Shown: one piece after another, positions 1 through 8,096 of the stretch | Position numbering within the stretch: the stretch's first letter is position 1 | Layout: the number at the start of each line of letters is the position of its first letter | NCBI GenBank assembly: GCA_002428365.1 | Contig: DIVW01000017.1 | Coordinates: forward strand, 1-37,522 | Direction of reading: 5' to 3' | DNA from: Propionibacteriaceae bacterium UBA6122 | GTDB lineage: Bacteria; Actinomycetota; Actinomycetes; Propionibacteriales; Propionibacteriaceae | DNA: 37,522 bases | Made by a program: the position numbers and the translations under genes | Notes under the pieces: generated by a model | What the model saw: only the letters and a program-made list of their open reading frames with translations | Database searches by the model: none | What the model was told of the DNA's origin: nothing

Positions 1-276
1 GAAGATCGTGGGGTCGGCAGCCAAGGCCGTGTGGTCTGTGGGGAAGACCGTGCCCGCCTCGACGCCGCACTCGATGCACTCACGGTATCTCTGCAGATGG
101 GCTGGAAGTACGTCGTCACGGCTCTCGCCTGGGCTGCCGCTTGGGTCACGGCTGGTGTCTATAACTCGACTAACCTTGACGGCTGGGCCAACGGACTGGC
201 CGGTGCCGCCGTAGGGGGCGTCGTCGCGTGGTTCCTCCGCGACTTGGTGTCGATCGTTGAGTCGCACCGTCCGTGA
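1..276 (+). CDS. Small membrane protein, 5' end possibly outside window
   Basis: The frame is open from the first base of the window, so the true start may lie upstream; an internal GTG at 31 would give 81 residues. The product has two hydrophobic stretches (roughly residues 25-42 and 52-67 counted from the GTG) joined by a short polar loop, so it is probably a two-pass inner-membrane protein. Its TGA stop overlaps the GTG start of the following alpha/beta hydrolase gene (GTGA), which points to translational coupling and a shared operon. I do not recognise the family. It lies outside the tad fragments and is inferred to belong to the insert that cut tadA. Confidence 0.5.
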   Translation, partial: EDRGVGSQGRVVCGEDRARLDAALDALTVSLQMGWKYVVTALAWAAAWVTAGVYNSTNLDGWANGLAGAAVGGVVAWFLRDLVSIVESHRP

Positions 277-1103
277 TCCGGATGCACAAGCTGTCGGTCC
301 GCAACCCACTATCGGACAGTGTTTCATTTGAAGTTCACGGCGCGGGACGAGTGCTGTTCACCTATCGCAATCACGACAAGGTCATCCTCATTCACGGGTT
401 TAACACGCCCCCCAATGAGGCAAACGCGTCATACGCGAAACTCCTGCGACGCGTCGAGAAGCGCGTCAGGATCGCTACGCCCACTGACTTCTTTGCCTTC
501 CATTGGCCCGGTGATGCGGTCGGTGGCGGAACAGCGCGCAACGCCGTCAGCTACCCGGCAAGAGTCGGCCCCGCGAACCACTCCGGCGACTTGCTCGCCG
601 GACTTCTCGAGCAGGTTGACCCCTCATGCCGGATTGTGTTGGTCGCCCACTCGCTGGGCAACAGGGTGCTGTTGCGGGCACTTGCACACCTCCTGGCGAC
701 CCACCGGGTAGCTCCGGGAGTGACGCATGCGATCCTGATGGCCGCTGCGGTGAGCGAGGGTGACTGCACGCCGCCGGGTGAGTTCTCGAAGCCCTACCCA
801 TCGACCAGGTACGTGGTCCTCTACTCGCACAGCGACAGAGTCCTGCGAGACGCATTCCCCATTGGGCAAAGCCTCTTTGGACCGCGATCCTCCGGCCAGG
901 CTGTGGGCTTTGGCGGGGGACCCACAAGCCGCTGGAGGGACGCCGACAGTGTCGAGACTGGGCTCGGGCACAACGGCTACTGGTCTTCAATGCATGCACT
1001 CCGAGCACTGGATGTGGCTGTTGGAAGGTTGCAGCCGCGGCCGATCGCTGAGGGGTGGAACTTGGCCGAGCGCTCCCTCCCTCGTCGGGCCGTCCCGACC
1101 TGA
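273..1103 (+). CDS. Alpha/beta hydrolase, DUF900-like
   Basis: A 276-residue protein with an alpha/beta-hydrolase layout: an oxyanion-type HGFN motif near residue 41, a nucleophile elbow AHSLGNRV near residue 125, an acidic residue in SHSDRVLR near residue 186, and a late His in GLGHNGYW near residue 233. The HGFN...HSLGNRVL pattern resembles the DUF900 group of predicted esterases/lipases of unknown substrate. No signal peptide is visible, so it should be cytoplasmic or held by the membrane protein encoded just upstream, with which it overlaps by GTGA. ATG at 282 is an alternative start. The gene ends about 110 bp before the surviving tadA sequence, so it is most likely cargo of the insertion there. 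Substrate and role are unknown. Confidence 0.7.
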   Translation: MIRMHKLSVRNPLSDSVSFEVHGAGRVLFTYRNHDKVILIHGFNTPPNEANASYAKLLRRVEKRVRIATPTDFFAFHWPGDAVGGGTARNAVSYPARVGPANHSGDLLAGLLEQVDPSCRIVLVAHSLGNRVLLRALAHLLATHRVAPGVTHAILMAAAVSEGDCTPPGEFSKPYPSTRYVVLYSHSDRVLRDAFPIGQSLFGPRSSGQAVGFGGGPTSRWRDADSVETGLGHNGYWSSMHALRALDVAVGRLQPRPIAEGWNLAERSLPRRAVPT

Positions 1104-1163
1104 GTAGCGAAGCGCCGAAATGGGTCGCCGGGTTCGTCCCACATCCGGGTTTGACAGTGCTGA

Positions 1164-1490
1164 GCGCTGTTACGTCCCCCGGCTTCCACCATCCTTCGAC
1201 TCGCCTCTCGAGTGGCCCAGGGCGGGGTGCTGACTGTGGATGAGGCCTACCGTCAGATTGCCCACCACCTACATCTGTTGATTCACGTCCGGCTGGTCGA
1301 TGACACCTGGCGCGGCGGCGTTCGCCGCCGCAGTATCGCCGAGATTCGCCAGCTCACCGGCGGAATGGAGGCCGGGAGGCCCGTCACCCATCTCGCCTTT
1401 CACGGTGAAAGCCCTAGCCAGTACGCCTTTAATCCGGATTCGGAGCTGTCGGCCGAGCTGGCGACCTACGGCATGGGGGCCAGACGATGA
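1164..1490 (+). pseudogene. TadA/CpaF pilus ATPase, C-terminal fragment only
   Basis: The reading frame, open from 1164 with a possible GTG at 1212, encodes only the last ~90 residues of a VirB11-like secretion ATPase. The stretch YRQIAHHLHLLIHVRLVDDTW...RRRSIAEIRQLTG matches the C-terminal strand-helix region of TadA/CpaF, where family members carry an (I/V)HVRR core followed by a V.EI..(V/L)TG strand. The Walker A, Walker B and N-terminal domains are absent. Family members are about 400 residues or more, so over three quarters is missing on the 5' side. The fragment overlaps tadB by ATGA (1487-1490), the normal coupling of the two genes, which supports the identification. It cannot be a working ATPase. 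Confidence 0.75.
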
Positions 1491-2140
1491 TCGCGGCGGC
1501 GGTGCTATGCGGGGTGTTGATCTTCGGCGGAGTGGTCGTAGTGATCAAAGGTTTCAACAGCCCATCGGCAACTATCCCCAGGTTATCCACACGGCTGTGG
1601 ACAACTCCTGTGGATAAATCGACGCGGCGACGCTGGATTCTGGTGCTCGCCGCGTTGGTTGCTGGCCTAGTCGCAGCCGGGTTCACCGGCTGGTGGCTGC
1701 TAGTACTGATCGTCCCGGGAGTGGCGGTGGTGATGCCACTGTTGCTCTCCGCGCCAGCCAATCGCGAGCTGGAGTTGCTCCAGGCCATCGACCGCTGGGT
1801 GCGCACCCTCGGGTCGCTGCTGCCCACCGGACGCTCGATCTCCGACGCGATCCGAATTTCGGTGCGCCAGGCGCCACCGCTTCTTGCCGGCAATTTGCGC
1901 CGGCTCTCGGCTCGCCTAGACGACCGCCGGAGCATCGAGCAGTCGCTGTGGGCGATGGCCGACGAACTCGACAGCCCTGATGCCGACGCCGTCCTAGCCG
2001 CTCTGGCCTTGGCCGCCCAGCGGGGTGGCACCGGGGCCGGTGCCACGCTGACCGCGCTGGCCGACAACCTTCAAGACCGGCTGCGGGCTCTGCGGGAGAT
2101 CAGCACAGAGCGCGCCAAACCCCGCTTCGTGGTGCGGCAG
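1487..2140 (+). pseudogene. TadB-like pilus membrane protein, 3'-truncated
   Basis: The ATG overlaps the tadA stop. The N-terminus has hydrophobic helices near residues 2-20 and 48-85, followed by a T2SSF-type cytoplasmic region with the motif LGSLLPTGRSISDAIR and the stretch ADNLQDRLRALREISTERAKPRF. This is the Tad/GspF platform protein that works with TadA in pilus assembly. Homology stops at about residue 218 (near base 2140), just before the C-terminal membrane helices expected in a protein of about 290-320 residues. After that the frame runs into unrelated sequence and ends at 2230. The truncation coincides with the left edge of the accessory segment holding the nuclease pair, so this is a broken gene, and tadC and the pilin genes are absent. 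Confidence 0.75.
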
Positions 2141-2245
2141 CGTACAAATCGACCAGCAAACTATTGCAAGGGTAACGGCTGGATAACGGGGCCAACTCCG
2201 CTCCCGGCAACCCCTCAGGGCGGTATCTAGTGGAAGGCTGATCTC

Positions 2246-2698
2246 ATGACGACGGAGCAACAGACGTTCGTGGTGACCCTTGTGCAGGTGCTCCCCACGC
2301 TGTTTGTGGCATTGGCCGTCTTCCACTGGCAGGAGTCTGCCAACGGGTTCCGGGTCAGGCATAAGACCAAGAGGCAAGCGAGACGCTTCGTTGCGTGGGC
2401 CTGGCTCCTCTACGGGCTACTCCCCTTTGCATCGGAGATTGGCTTGATCGTGTCGCTGCTCTTGCCTGCGCTGGGCCGGGACGCCGGGTGGCTGCCAACC
2501 GCGGCCATCTTCTTATCGTTCGTCAGCGTCTTCGTGATCCTCCTCGCGCTATGTGGCTTCATAGCAGCCATGTTCGCCAAGCAATCGACCGCCCGGAAGA
2601 CGGTGGGGGGTAGACCCCCCGAAGGGCTCCCGGTCGACCGACCCGTTACAGCAGCTCCCAACGTGCCACAGTTTTGGAGTCGCACGGTCACCGGCTGA
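2246..2698 (+). CDS. Small multi-pass membrane protein, unknown function
   Basis: A 150-residue protein with hydrophobic segments near residues 8-27, 47-67, 78-97 and 100-113, so three or four membrane passes, and a basic loop (RHKTKRQARRF) between the first two. The tail from about residue 115 is polar and proline-rich. A purine-rich GGAAGG lies 12 bp before the ATG. It is the first gene of the insert after tadB and converges on the nuclease gene, whose stop is 50 bp away. I do not recognise the family. It may be an accessory member of the nuclease locus or unrelated cargo. Confidence 0.6.
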   Translation: MTTEQQTFVVTLVQVLPTLFVALAVFHWQESANGFRVRHKTKRQARRFVAWAWLLYGLLPFASEIGLIVSLLLPALGRDAGWLPTAAIFLSFVSVFVILLALCGFIAAMFAKQSTARKTVGGRPPEGLPVDRPVTAAPNVPQFWSRTVTG

Positions 2699-2747
2699 GG
2701 CGTGCTCCCATGAAAGCCTCAGAGAGCACAGCTGCGCTCGCCTCAGC

Positions 2748-4178
2748 TCAAGACTTCACCGTGCTGGCGGACTTGGGTCGGCGTCCATCCACGGCTATCG
2801 CTCGTAGATCGAAACCCGTCTCATGGCGTGCAGCAGCGATCCGAGCTGGCATGTCAGCCAGACGGCGCTGCTCATTCTTGGTGTCCGTCAGCATGACAGG
2901 AAGGAACCAGCCCGCCTCCGCCTGGTCCGCTTCCATGTAGATGACAAGTTGGTTCTCAAGGCCGTCCCAGAACCGCTTGTGCGACATCTTCTTCACTTCG
3001 AGCAAAGCCCGCGCCGCGAGGTTCTTGGAGAACTTGAAGTCAACCGGACCCCGACCCACTTCCACCTCGCGATCAAGCATCACTCCTGCGGCGCGGCAGT
3101 GATTCTGAACGACCCCCTTGAAGAGGAGCTGTATCGACTCCTCACGCTTGGGCTCTCCTGTGTCGTCGTTCCGCAGCAGAACCCAACCGCCCTCTTGCTC
3201 AACGAAGTGCTTGAAGCTCTTCACGCACTCTTCGATGAAGCCCATCAGGTCCTCGTTGGAGCTGATCGCAAGGCTCAATGGGTTGCTGGCAACGTATCGC
3301 TGGCTCAGTTCCAGCCAGTTGTGTAGACCCACCGGATCGGTATCGACGTCGTAGGGCTTGCCGTCGCTCGGCTGCTTCGCCTGAGCCCACTGGCGCACGA
3401 GGAGAGGTTCCGCCTGCGCCGCCTTGACGATGTCTGGTCTACTCAGTCGCTGATTGAGGTCCAGGTTCCACCGGGCTCTCAGGTGTTCTGCATTGTGGTC
3501 GAACCAGTCGTCAGGGTTCATTGTGGGCAGCTCATCCAGGAATCGCTTGGGCGTGAGAAGCAGCGGGCGATGGGAGACGGGGTTGATCGGCAGCATGCCT
3601 TCGACAGGCACCCACTTGAGCCGCTTGGTGTCGTACGCCATGTGCGGCACCACAGCGTGCTCGCAGGGAACGCCAAGCTCCGCACACACCCTCTCGGTGT
3701 AGCGGACGAAACGCTCGCCCAAGATGTTGCACATGGTGTCCGAGATTCGATCAGGGCCGATGAGGGGGACCAAGACCGCGAGTTCCTCGAAGTGAGAGAT
3801 GTCCTGGAGCCCTTCGCGGATCGCGATCGTCATCGCCTTCACGATCCGGGCAGCAAGGCCGCGCCCACCTCCAGCGCCATCCTGCCCGTCCTCCACATAG
3901 CCGAACCCGAAGTAGGGCGGCTCAGGGAAGCGAACCAACTCCGCCACAACCTGGTAGGCGGGCGAGCTTGGACGATCAATGACCGGCGCAAGCATCTCCA
4001 TGGCCCTTTGGAAGTGTGCGATCACCTCGGCATGGGCACCGCTCCAGTCGCCGGTCTCCGCGTAGATTTCAAACGGGTCAATAAACAGCCGGGTGTCATT
4101 GCCCAGGATGGGGTTGAACCAGTCGCACTCTGAGGTGTATTCCACACCGAAGAAGTCACTGAAGTAGATCGCTGGCAT
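2748..4178 (-). CDS. Putative PD-(D/E)XK nuclease, candidate defence protein
   Basis: The ATG at 4178 was chosen because GGAG lies 7 bp upstream and protein-like sequence (MPAIYFSDFFGV) begins there; the open frame further upstream only translates the heptamer repeats. The product has 476 residues. The C-terminal third carries a restriction-nuclease core: Asp380 in GRGPVDF, Glu394-x-Lys396 in LLEVKK, and Gln410 in GLENQLVIYM, the D...ExK...Q order of PD-(D/E)XK enzymes. The N-terminal ~350 residues (CDWFNPILGNDTRLFIDPF, GPDRISDTMCNILGERF) look like a conserved region of unknown role, perhaps sensing or nucleic-acid binding. It is divergent from the zinc-ribbon gene across a 240-bp gap holding the heptamer array. 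The nuclease call is from motifs; the defence role is inference. Confidence 0.65.
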   Translation of the reverse strand: MPAIYFSDFFGVEYTSECDWFNPILGNDTRLFIDPFEIYAETGDWSGAHAEVIAHFQRAMEMLAPVIDRPSSPAYQVVAELVRFPEPPYFGFGYVEDGQDGAGGGRGLAARIVKAMTIAIREGLQDISHFEELAVLVPLIGPDRISDTMCNILGERFVRYTERVCAELGVPCEHAVVPHMAYDTKRLKWVPVEGMLPINPVSHRPLLLTPKRFLDELPTMNPDDWFDHNAEHLRARWNLDLNQRLSRPDIVKAAQAEPLLVRQWAQAKQPSDGKPYDVDTDPVGLHNWLELSQRYVASNPLSLAISSNEDLMGFIEECVKSFKHFVEQEGGWVLLRNDDTGEPKREESIQLLFKGVVQNHCRAAGVMLDREVEVGRGPVDFKFSKNLAARALLEVKKMSHKRFWDGLENQLVIYMEADQAEAGWFLPVMLTDTKNEQRRLADMPARIAAARHETGFDLRAIAVDGRRPKSASTVKS

Positions 4179-4366
4179 TTCGTCTCCGATGGGGTGTAAA
4201 TGGCCCTCCAGCCGTTCGAATCGCGCCTGCGGCCAGAGTGCCACATCCTGACCCCACTCCACCGGAAATCGAAAGAACACGCACACAATGACGGTTCGGT
4301 GGGCCTGATTGACGAGGATCGGCAACCGGCAAAGAAGCGATAAGCAACTTGCCAAGCACCCCGCAG

Positions 4367-4408
4367 GAGCCGTGAGCCGTGAGCCGTGAGCCGTGAGCCG
4401 TGAGCCGT
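4367..4408. repeat. Heptamer tandem repeat (GAGCCGT)6
   Basis: Six perfect head-to-tail copies of GAGCCGT. The last copy ends 11 bp before the GTG/ATG of the zinc-ribbon gene and abuts a -10-like TAGTAT at 4408-4413. A 7-bp unit is typical of slippage-prone repeats, and here it occupies the place where the -35 region should be. Copy number could therefore affect transcription of the + gene. Confidence 0.9.
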
Positions 4409-4419
4409 AGTATCGGGCC

Positions 4420-5709
4420 GTGATGAATCGGATGTATCTGATCTGCCCGGGGTGCGCTGAGCCCTTCACCCTGCGTCTGGGTATTGGTGCGACCAAAGGC
4501 ACCCGCTTCTACTTGCCGTGCCCTCATTGCAGTCTGCCCATCCGTGGCTCGATGTCAGGGAGTTCTCTCGAAAACCACCGAGTCGATATGGAGGCGGGGC
4601 AGTACACCGGGAGTGAGCCCAGCGTCGTAGTAACGATCCATCCCGACGTTCCGATGCGACATGACGCCGATTCGAGAAAGTCCATGGACCTTGGCACATT
4701 CCCGACGCTCACCCTTGCCGAACTCACGGGAGACCGCGCAATGGAGTTGTTCCAGGCGATGGCGGTCGGATCAGAAGCAGCGGAGGACCTGTGGCCAAAG
4801 GTCGCGCGGAGCGTCGAGTACTACCTCGCCGACAACCGAGAGCTCTTGATGTCCACGCTCAGGGACATCTGGGGCAGGGAGTCGGAGCTGCCAAGCGAGA
4901 CCGCTCATGAACGTGCGAGCCTCACAAACGGAGCGATGGTGGTCGTCTGGCGGCAAATCGTGGGTCCAGAGACCCAAGGAGACCCCTTCATTCGAAGCTA
5001 CTGGGAGAAGGATCGAGCTGCCTTCACTGAGTGCCCCAAGTACATCGAGATGGCTCAGACTCTGGAGAGCGATGGCACCCTGAGCGGTATCCAGCGACTC
5101 GTGATAGACCAGTTGAACACCTTCATTCGCACCTTCGAGTCGTGGCGAATGGGGATTCTGCCGAGGCTCCTGGACGAGGCGGCAAAGCAAAAGGTGGACG
5201 GGCTTCGCGTCTTCCGTGACGAGTTCTCAACCCTGCGAGATCTCTATCTCCAAGGCTTCGAGGTCGTATGCAAGACACTCCGCTTCGCAATGGCAGCGCA
5301 CAACACAGTCGAGCGGGGTGACCCTGACGACTTCGGCCCTCAAGCTCCCCCTGGGGTCTCGGATCAGAAGCGCAATCCCCCACCGAACCTGAAGGGGTAC
5401 GACCGGCTCGCCAACGCCGACAAGCTGTGCTACGTGCGCAACGTTCCTGAGTGGAGCGAGTGGGCTGACTATCTCAACTCGACTATCAGAAACACAGTCG
5501 GCCACGCCACGGCCCGACACGAGTTGACTACAGGCCGCATCGTCGCTGACCGTCTGCCGGAGGACATCACCTACCTCAACTTGATGGCCGCCGTCTTCGA
5601 CGTGTTTGACGCCCTCGCGGCAGGCGCACAGCTCGTTCACCGGCAGCGCGTTCTAGGCTCGCCTGACTTCGCTCGCGTTGAGGAATCGAAGGAAGCTCGG
5701 CAGAGGTAA
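4420..5709 (+). CDS. Zinc-ribbon protein with HEPN-like C-terminal motif
   Basis: A 429-residue protein. GTG at 4420 is followed directly by ATG at 4423. A -10-like TAGTAT ends 6 bp before the GTG and no ribosome binding site is visible, which suggests leaderless translation. The N-terminus holds a treble-clef or ribbon-type zinc site: CPGC at about residues 9-12 and CPHC at about 34-37. The middle is helical with no recognised motif. Near the C-terminus, STIRNTVGHATARHEL contains R357-N-T-V-G-H362, matching the R-N-x3-H pattern of HEPN ribonuclease domains, followed by a hydrophobic helix. HEPN proteins are common toxins and phage-defence effectors. The divergent PD-(D/E)XK nuclease gene makes a two-gene defence module plausible, but the family is unrecognised and the HEPN call rests on one motif. 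Confidence 0.6.
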   Translation: MMNRMYLICPGCAEPFTLRLGIGATKGTRFYLPCPHCSLPIRGSMSGSSLENHRVDMEAGQYTGSEPSVVVTIHPDVPMRHDADSRKSMDLGTFPTLTLAELTGDRAMELFQAMAVGSEAAEDLWPKVARSVEYYLADNRELLMSTLRDIWGRESELPSETAHERASLTNGAMVVVWRQIVGPETQGDPFIRSYWEKDRAAFTECPKYIEMAQTLESDGTLSGIQRLVIDQLNTFIRTFESWRMGILPRLLDEAAKQKVDGLRVFRDEFSTLRDLYLQGFEVVCKTLRFAMAAHNTVERGDPDDFGPQAPPGVSDQKRNPPPNLKGYDRLANADKLCYVRNVPEWSEWADYLNSTIRNTVGHATARHELTTGRIVADRLPEDITYLNLMAAVFDVFDALAAGAQLVHRQRVLGSPDFARVEESKEARQR

Positions 5710-5743
5710 GCCTGCCGCAACAGCGACCCACAGGCAGCTACCA

Positions 5744-6679
5744 CTAGGGCACCGAAGGGGCCTGTACCGCCCACCACAACAGCCAGGGAGTCTGGCCGCG
5801 CATGCGATCGATGCCGAAGTGCGCGCCCACTTGGGCGAACTGCTCACCGACGCCGAGCCCGTCCCGGCTCCCTGGTGGGCCGAAGACAACGTCTATTCGC
5901 TGCCAATCCGAGACGGGGAAGAAGTGGACATCGTCAGGCTCGTCGAACCGGCCAATCACCCGCGACTGATGCTGATCGGCCCAGCAGAGCTGCACGGCGC
6001 CTGCGGACCAGCACCGTCCCGATCGCGGCAGCAATTGACCGAGCTTTGCGCCTGGATGCTGGAACACCCAGGCAGCACCGCCACCCAGATGGCCACGGGC
6101 CTCGCCACTGCGGAGACCACCCGCAGATCGAATCTGAGTCGGCTGCGCAACTGGTTGGGCGCCGATGAGGCTGGCGAGGCCTACTTACCTGAGGCCTACT
6201 CCGGCCGTATCAGCCTGCACCCCGGCGTTAGTTCAGATTGGCAGGAACTCCAAGTGCTGCTCGCCCCCGGCCTGAAGCGGGTGGCCGACAGCACTCTGGT
6301 GGCTGCGTTGCAGTTGGTGCGCGGTGCCCCGCTGGCCGATGCCGCTCCGGGCCAGTGGTATTGGGCCGAGGAGCTTCGCACCGAGATTGCCGCCGCCCTG
6401 CGTGATGTGGGCGTGGTGCTGGTGGAGCGTGCCCTGACAAATGGCGACATCGACCTGGCTAGGTGGGCCGCCGCCCGCGCGCTGGTGGTGGCGCCAGAAG
6501 ACGAGTTGTTGCTCTGTGCCCGGCTGCGCACTGAGTACCAGGCCGGCAACCTCAGCGACGTCGAACGCCTGGTGAATCAGCTCACCCGCCAGGCTCGCGT
6601 CCTCGGAGTGGACCTGATGCCCGAAACTGTCGACCTTTGCCAACAGGCGATCGAGGGACGGGCCCGCGCCCGCGCCTGA
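5744..6679 (+). pseudogene. BTAD-type transcriptional activator, 5'-truncated
   Basis: From about 5744 the sequence encodes roughly 310 residues typical of the C-terminal half of the large LysM/BTAD regulators found in actinobacterial Tad loci. There is a PWW-containing linker, a winged-helix-like stretch (SRSRQQLTELCAWMLEHPG, TTRRSNLSRLRNWLG) and a helical bacterial transcriptional activator domain (GAPLADAAPGQWYWAEELRTEI onward). The full family protein is usually several hundred residues longer, with N-terminal membrane and LysM parts. These are missing, and upstream sequence in the frame is the shadow of the zinc-ribbon gene end. The junction near 5710-5790 marks the right edge of the insert. 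A shortened product could still be made, but no convincing start or ribosome site is visible. Confidence 0.65.
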
Positions 6680-6764
6680 AGGCTGCCGCCTTGTCTCCCA
6701 GCGGGCGCCCAACCAGCTCGCCGAGGCGCCCAACCCAGATCCCTGAAGCCCCCAACCCAGATCC

Positions 6765-6810
6765 CTGAGCTTGTCGAAGGGTCGAAGGGTCGGGGCTTCG
6801 ACAAGCTCAG
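6765..6810. terminator. Hairpin between convergent BTAD and glutaminase genes
   Basis: Perfect 15-bp inverted repeat, 6765-6779 (CTGAGCTTGTCGAAG) and 6796-6810, with a 16-base loop. It lies between two converging genes and is built from the dispersed CTTCGACAAGCTCAG element, so it may act as a two-way terminator. No strong U tract follows. Confidence 0.5.
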
Positions 6811-6908
6811 CCAACTTGGGTGCGCTCAGCCAACTTGGGTGCGCTCAGCCAACTTGGGTGCGCTCAGCCAACTTGGGTGCGCTCAGCCAACTTGGGTGCG
6901 CTCAGCCG
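6806..6908. repeat. 19-bp tandem repeat, five copies plus a partial
   Basis: The unit CTCAGCCAACTTGGGTGCG starts at 6806, 6825, 6844, 6863 and 6882 with identical copies, then a partial copy at 6901 runs into the glutaminase stop. The unit is the flank of the dispersed repeat core; the same GCTCAGCCAACTTGGGT reads on the minus strand near 10110-10126. The copies are directly adjacent with no spacers, so this is not a CRISPR array. Confidence 0.95.
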
Positions 6909-7852
6909 AACAGGCCGAGCCCAAGATCGGCGGCCACTTGGGCAGTTGCCCGCACTCCACGGACGGTGTTGGCCCCGGCATCAATCGGCGGGGAGAAGCC
7001 GCCGATACCGGCCAATCCGGGAGCGACGGTAACGATGCCACCACCAAGGCCTGTCTTAGCCGGCAGGGCCACGTCATAGAGCCACTCCCCAGATAGCTCA
7101 TACAGCCCGGCGGTGATCATCACCGCTAGTACCGGACGAATCAGCTCCGCCCCGATCACCCGCACCCCGGTCACCGGATTCACCCCGCCATTGGCCAAGG
7201 TCGCGCCCATCACGGCCAGGTCGTGCGCGTTCACCCACAGGCAGCTCTGCATCGTGTACAGCACCAGGGCGTCCTCGGGGTCACCGACCAGCTGGCCCTT
7301 CGCCGTCAAGGCCTCAGTGAGTTCGCGGTTGCGCACGTTTGTGGCCATCACGTTTTCGTAGAGCTCTTCATTCACCGCCAATCGGCGGCCCGCGAAGGCC
7401 GAAAGGCCGTCGAGTAGGTGCGTCAGCTTCTCCCCGCCGGACGCCCCCGGCAGTCGGCTGCAGGCCGCGATCGCCCCGGCGTTCACCATCGGATTGGTTC
7501 GGCCATCGCCAGCCAGCACCGGCTCGACAGCGTTGAAAGCTGCCCCGGTGGCGGCCACACCCAACTCGTCGCGAGCCCGTCCGGCCCCCAAGTGGGCAGC
7601 CACCAGAGCGAAAGTGAACGGCTTGGCCACGCTCATGAAGGCGAAACCAGCCTCAGCGTCCCCGCGATCCCACACCCGGCCATCGGTGGCCACCAGGCTC
7701 AGCCCGAACAACTCCGGGTCAGCCTCAGCCAGCGCCGGATAGACCTGCGCGTTGCGTCCTTCGCGCACCTCACGAGCTTGGACGTAGGCGGCATCGAGCG
7801 CCCGTTCGACGACATCGCTCGGCGCAAACCTGGCAGGGGGAATCTGAGTCAC
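6902..7852 (-). CDS. glsA: Glutaminase
   Basis: Hydrolyses L-glutamine to glutamate and ammonia in the cytoplasm. The beta-lactamase-like serine hydrolase fold is shown by the S-x-x-K motif in FMSVAKPFTF (normally SISKVF), then NPMVNAGAIA, a Tyr-containing LYTMQSCLWVNAHDLAVMGATLANGGVNP, and the C-terminal glycine-rich PAKTGLGGGIVTV. GTG at 7852 is chosen because it gives 316 residues, close to the usual ~305-310. The frame stays open to 8146, but that extension only translates the hairpin repeats. No strong ribosome site is seen. The stop codon lies against the 19-bp repeat array. It is codirectional with aztD but separated by 297 bp of hairpins, so probably independently transcribed. Confidence 0.88.
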   Translation of the reverse strand: MTQIPPARFAPSDVVERALDAAYVQAREVREGRNAQVYPALAEADPELFGLSLVATDGRVWDRGDAEAGFAFMSVAKPFTFALVAAHLGAGRARDELGVAATGAAFNAVEPVLAGDGRTNPMVNAGAIAACSRLPGASGGEKLTHLLDGLSAFAGRRLAVNEELYENVMATNVRNRELTEALTAKGQLVGDPEDALVLYTMQSCLWVNAHDLAVMGATLANGGVNPVTGVRVIGAELIRPVLAVMITAGLYELSGEWLYDVALPAKTGLGGGIVTVAPGLAGIGGFSPPIDAGANTVRGVRATAQVAADLGLGLFG

Positions 7853-7966
7853 AACGAAACCAAACGCCCTAGCGGGCCGATCTCGTCCCGCGACACGCCG
7901 CAGACCTGGCTGGGTTGTCGACCCTTCGACTGGCTCAGGGAACTGGTGCGCGCCCACAGACCCTTC

Positions 7967-8055
7967 GGCCAGCTCAGGGAACTGACCAACCAGTTCCCTG
8001 AGCTGGCCGGCCCGTTGGGCGGGGTGCAGGAGGCTAACCGTCCCCGCCCAACGGG
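7967..8055. repeat. Two adjacent perfect inverted repeats upstream of glutaminase
   Basis: An 18-bp perfect inverted repeat (7967-7984 with 7991-8008, arm GGCCAGCTCAGGGAACTG, 6-base loop) is followed at once by a 14-bp one (8011-8024 with 8042-8055, arm CCCGTTGGGCGGGG, 17-base loop). The first is a variant of the dispersed CTTCGACAAGCTCAGGGAACTG element. Together with a further copy at 7923-7945 they fill most of the aztD-glsA gap. Confidence 0.85.
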
Positions 8056-8096
8056 CGCTACCGACCGGGCATTCGTAACCGTTCGGGTCTTGAAGG

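Noticed and set aside
4179..4502. 108-residue N-terminal extension of the nuclease
   Set aside because: It reads the heptamer array (SRLTAHGSRLTA) and overlaps the divergent gene; a good ribosome site precedes ATG 4178.
6806..6908. Possible CRISPR array
   Set aside because: Copies are directly adjacent with no spacers; it is a simple tandem repeat, as is the 20-bp array at 12616-12715.
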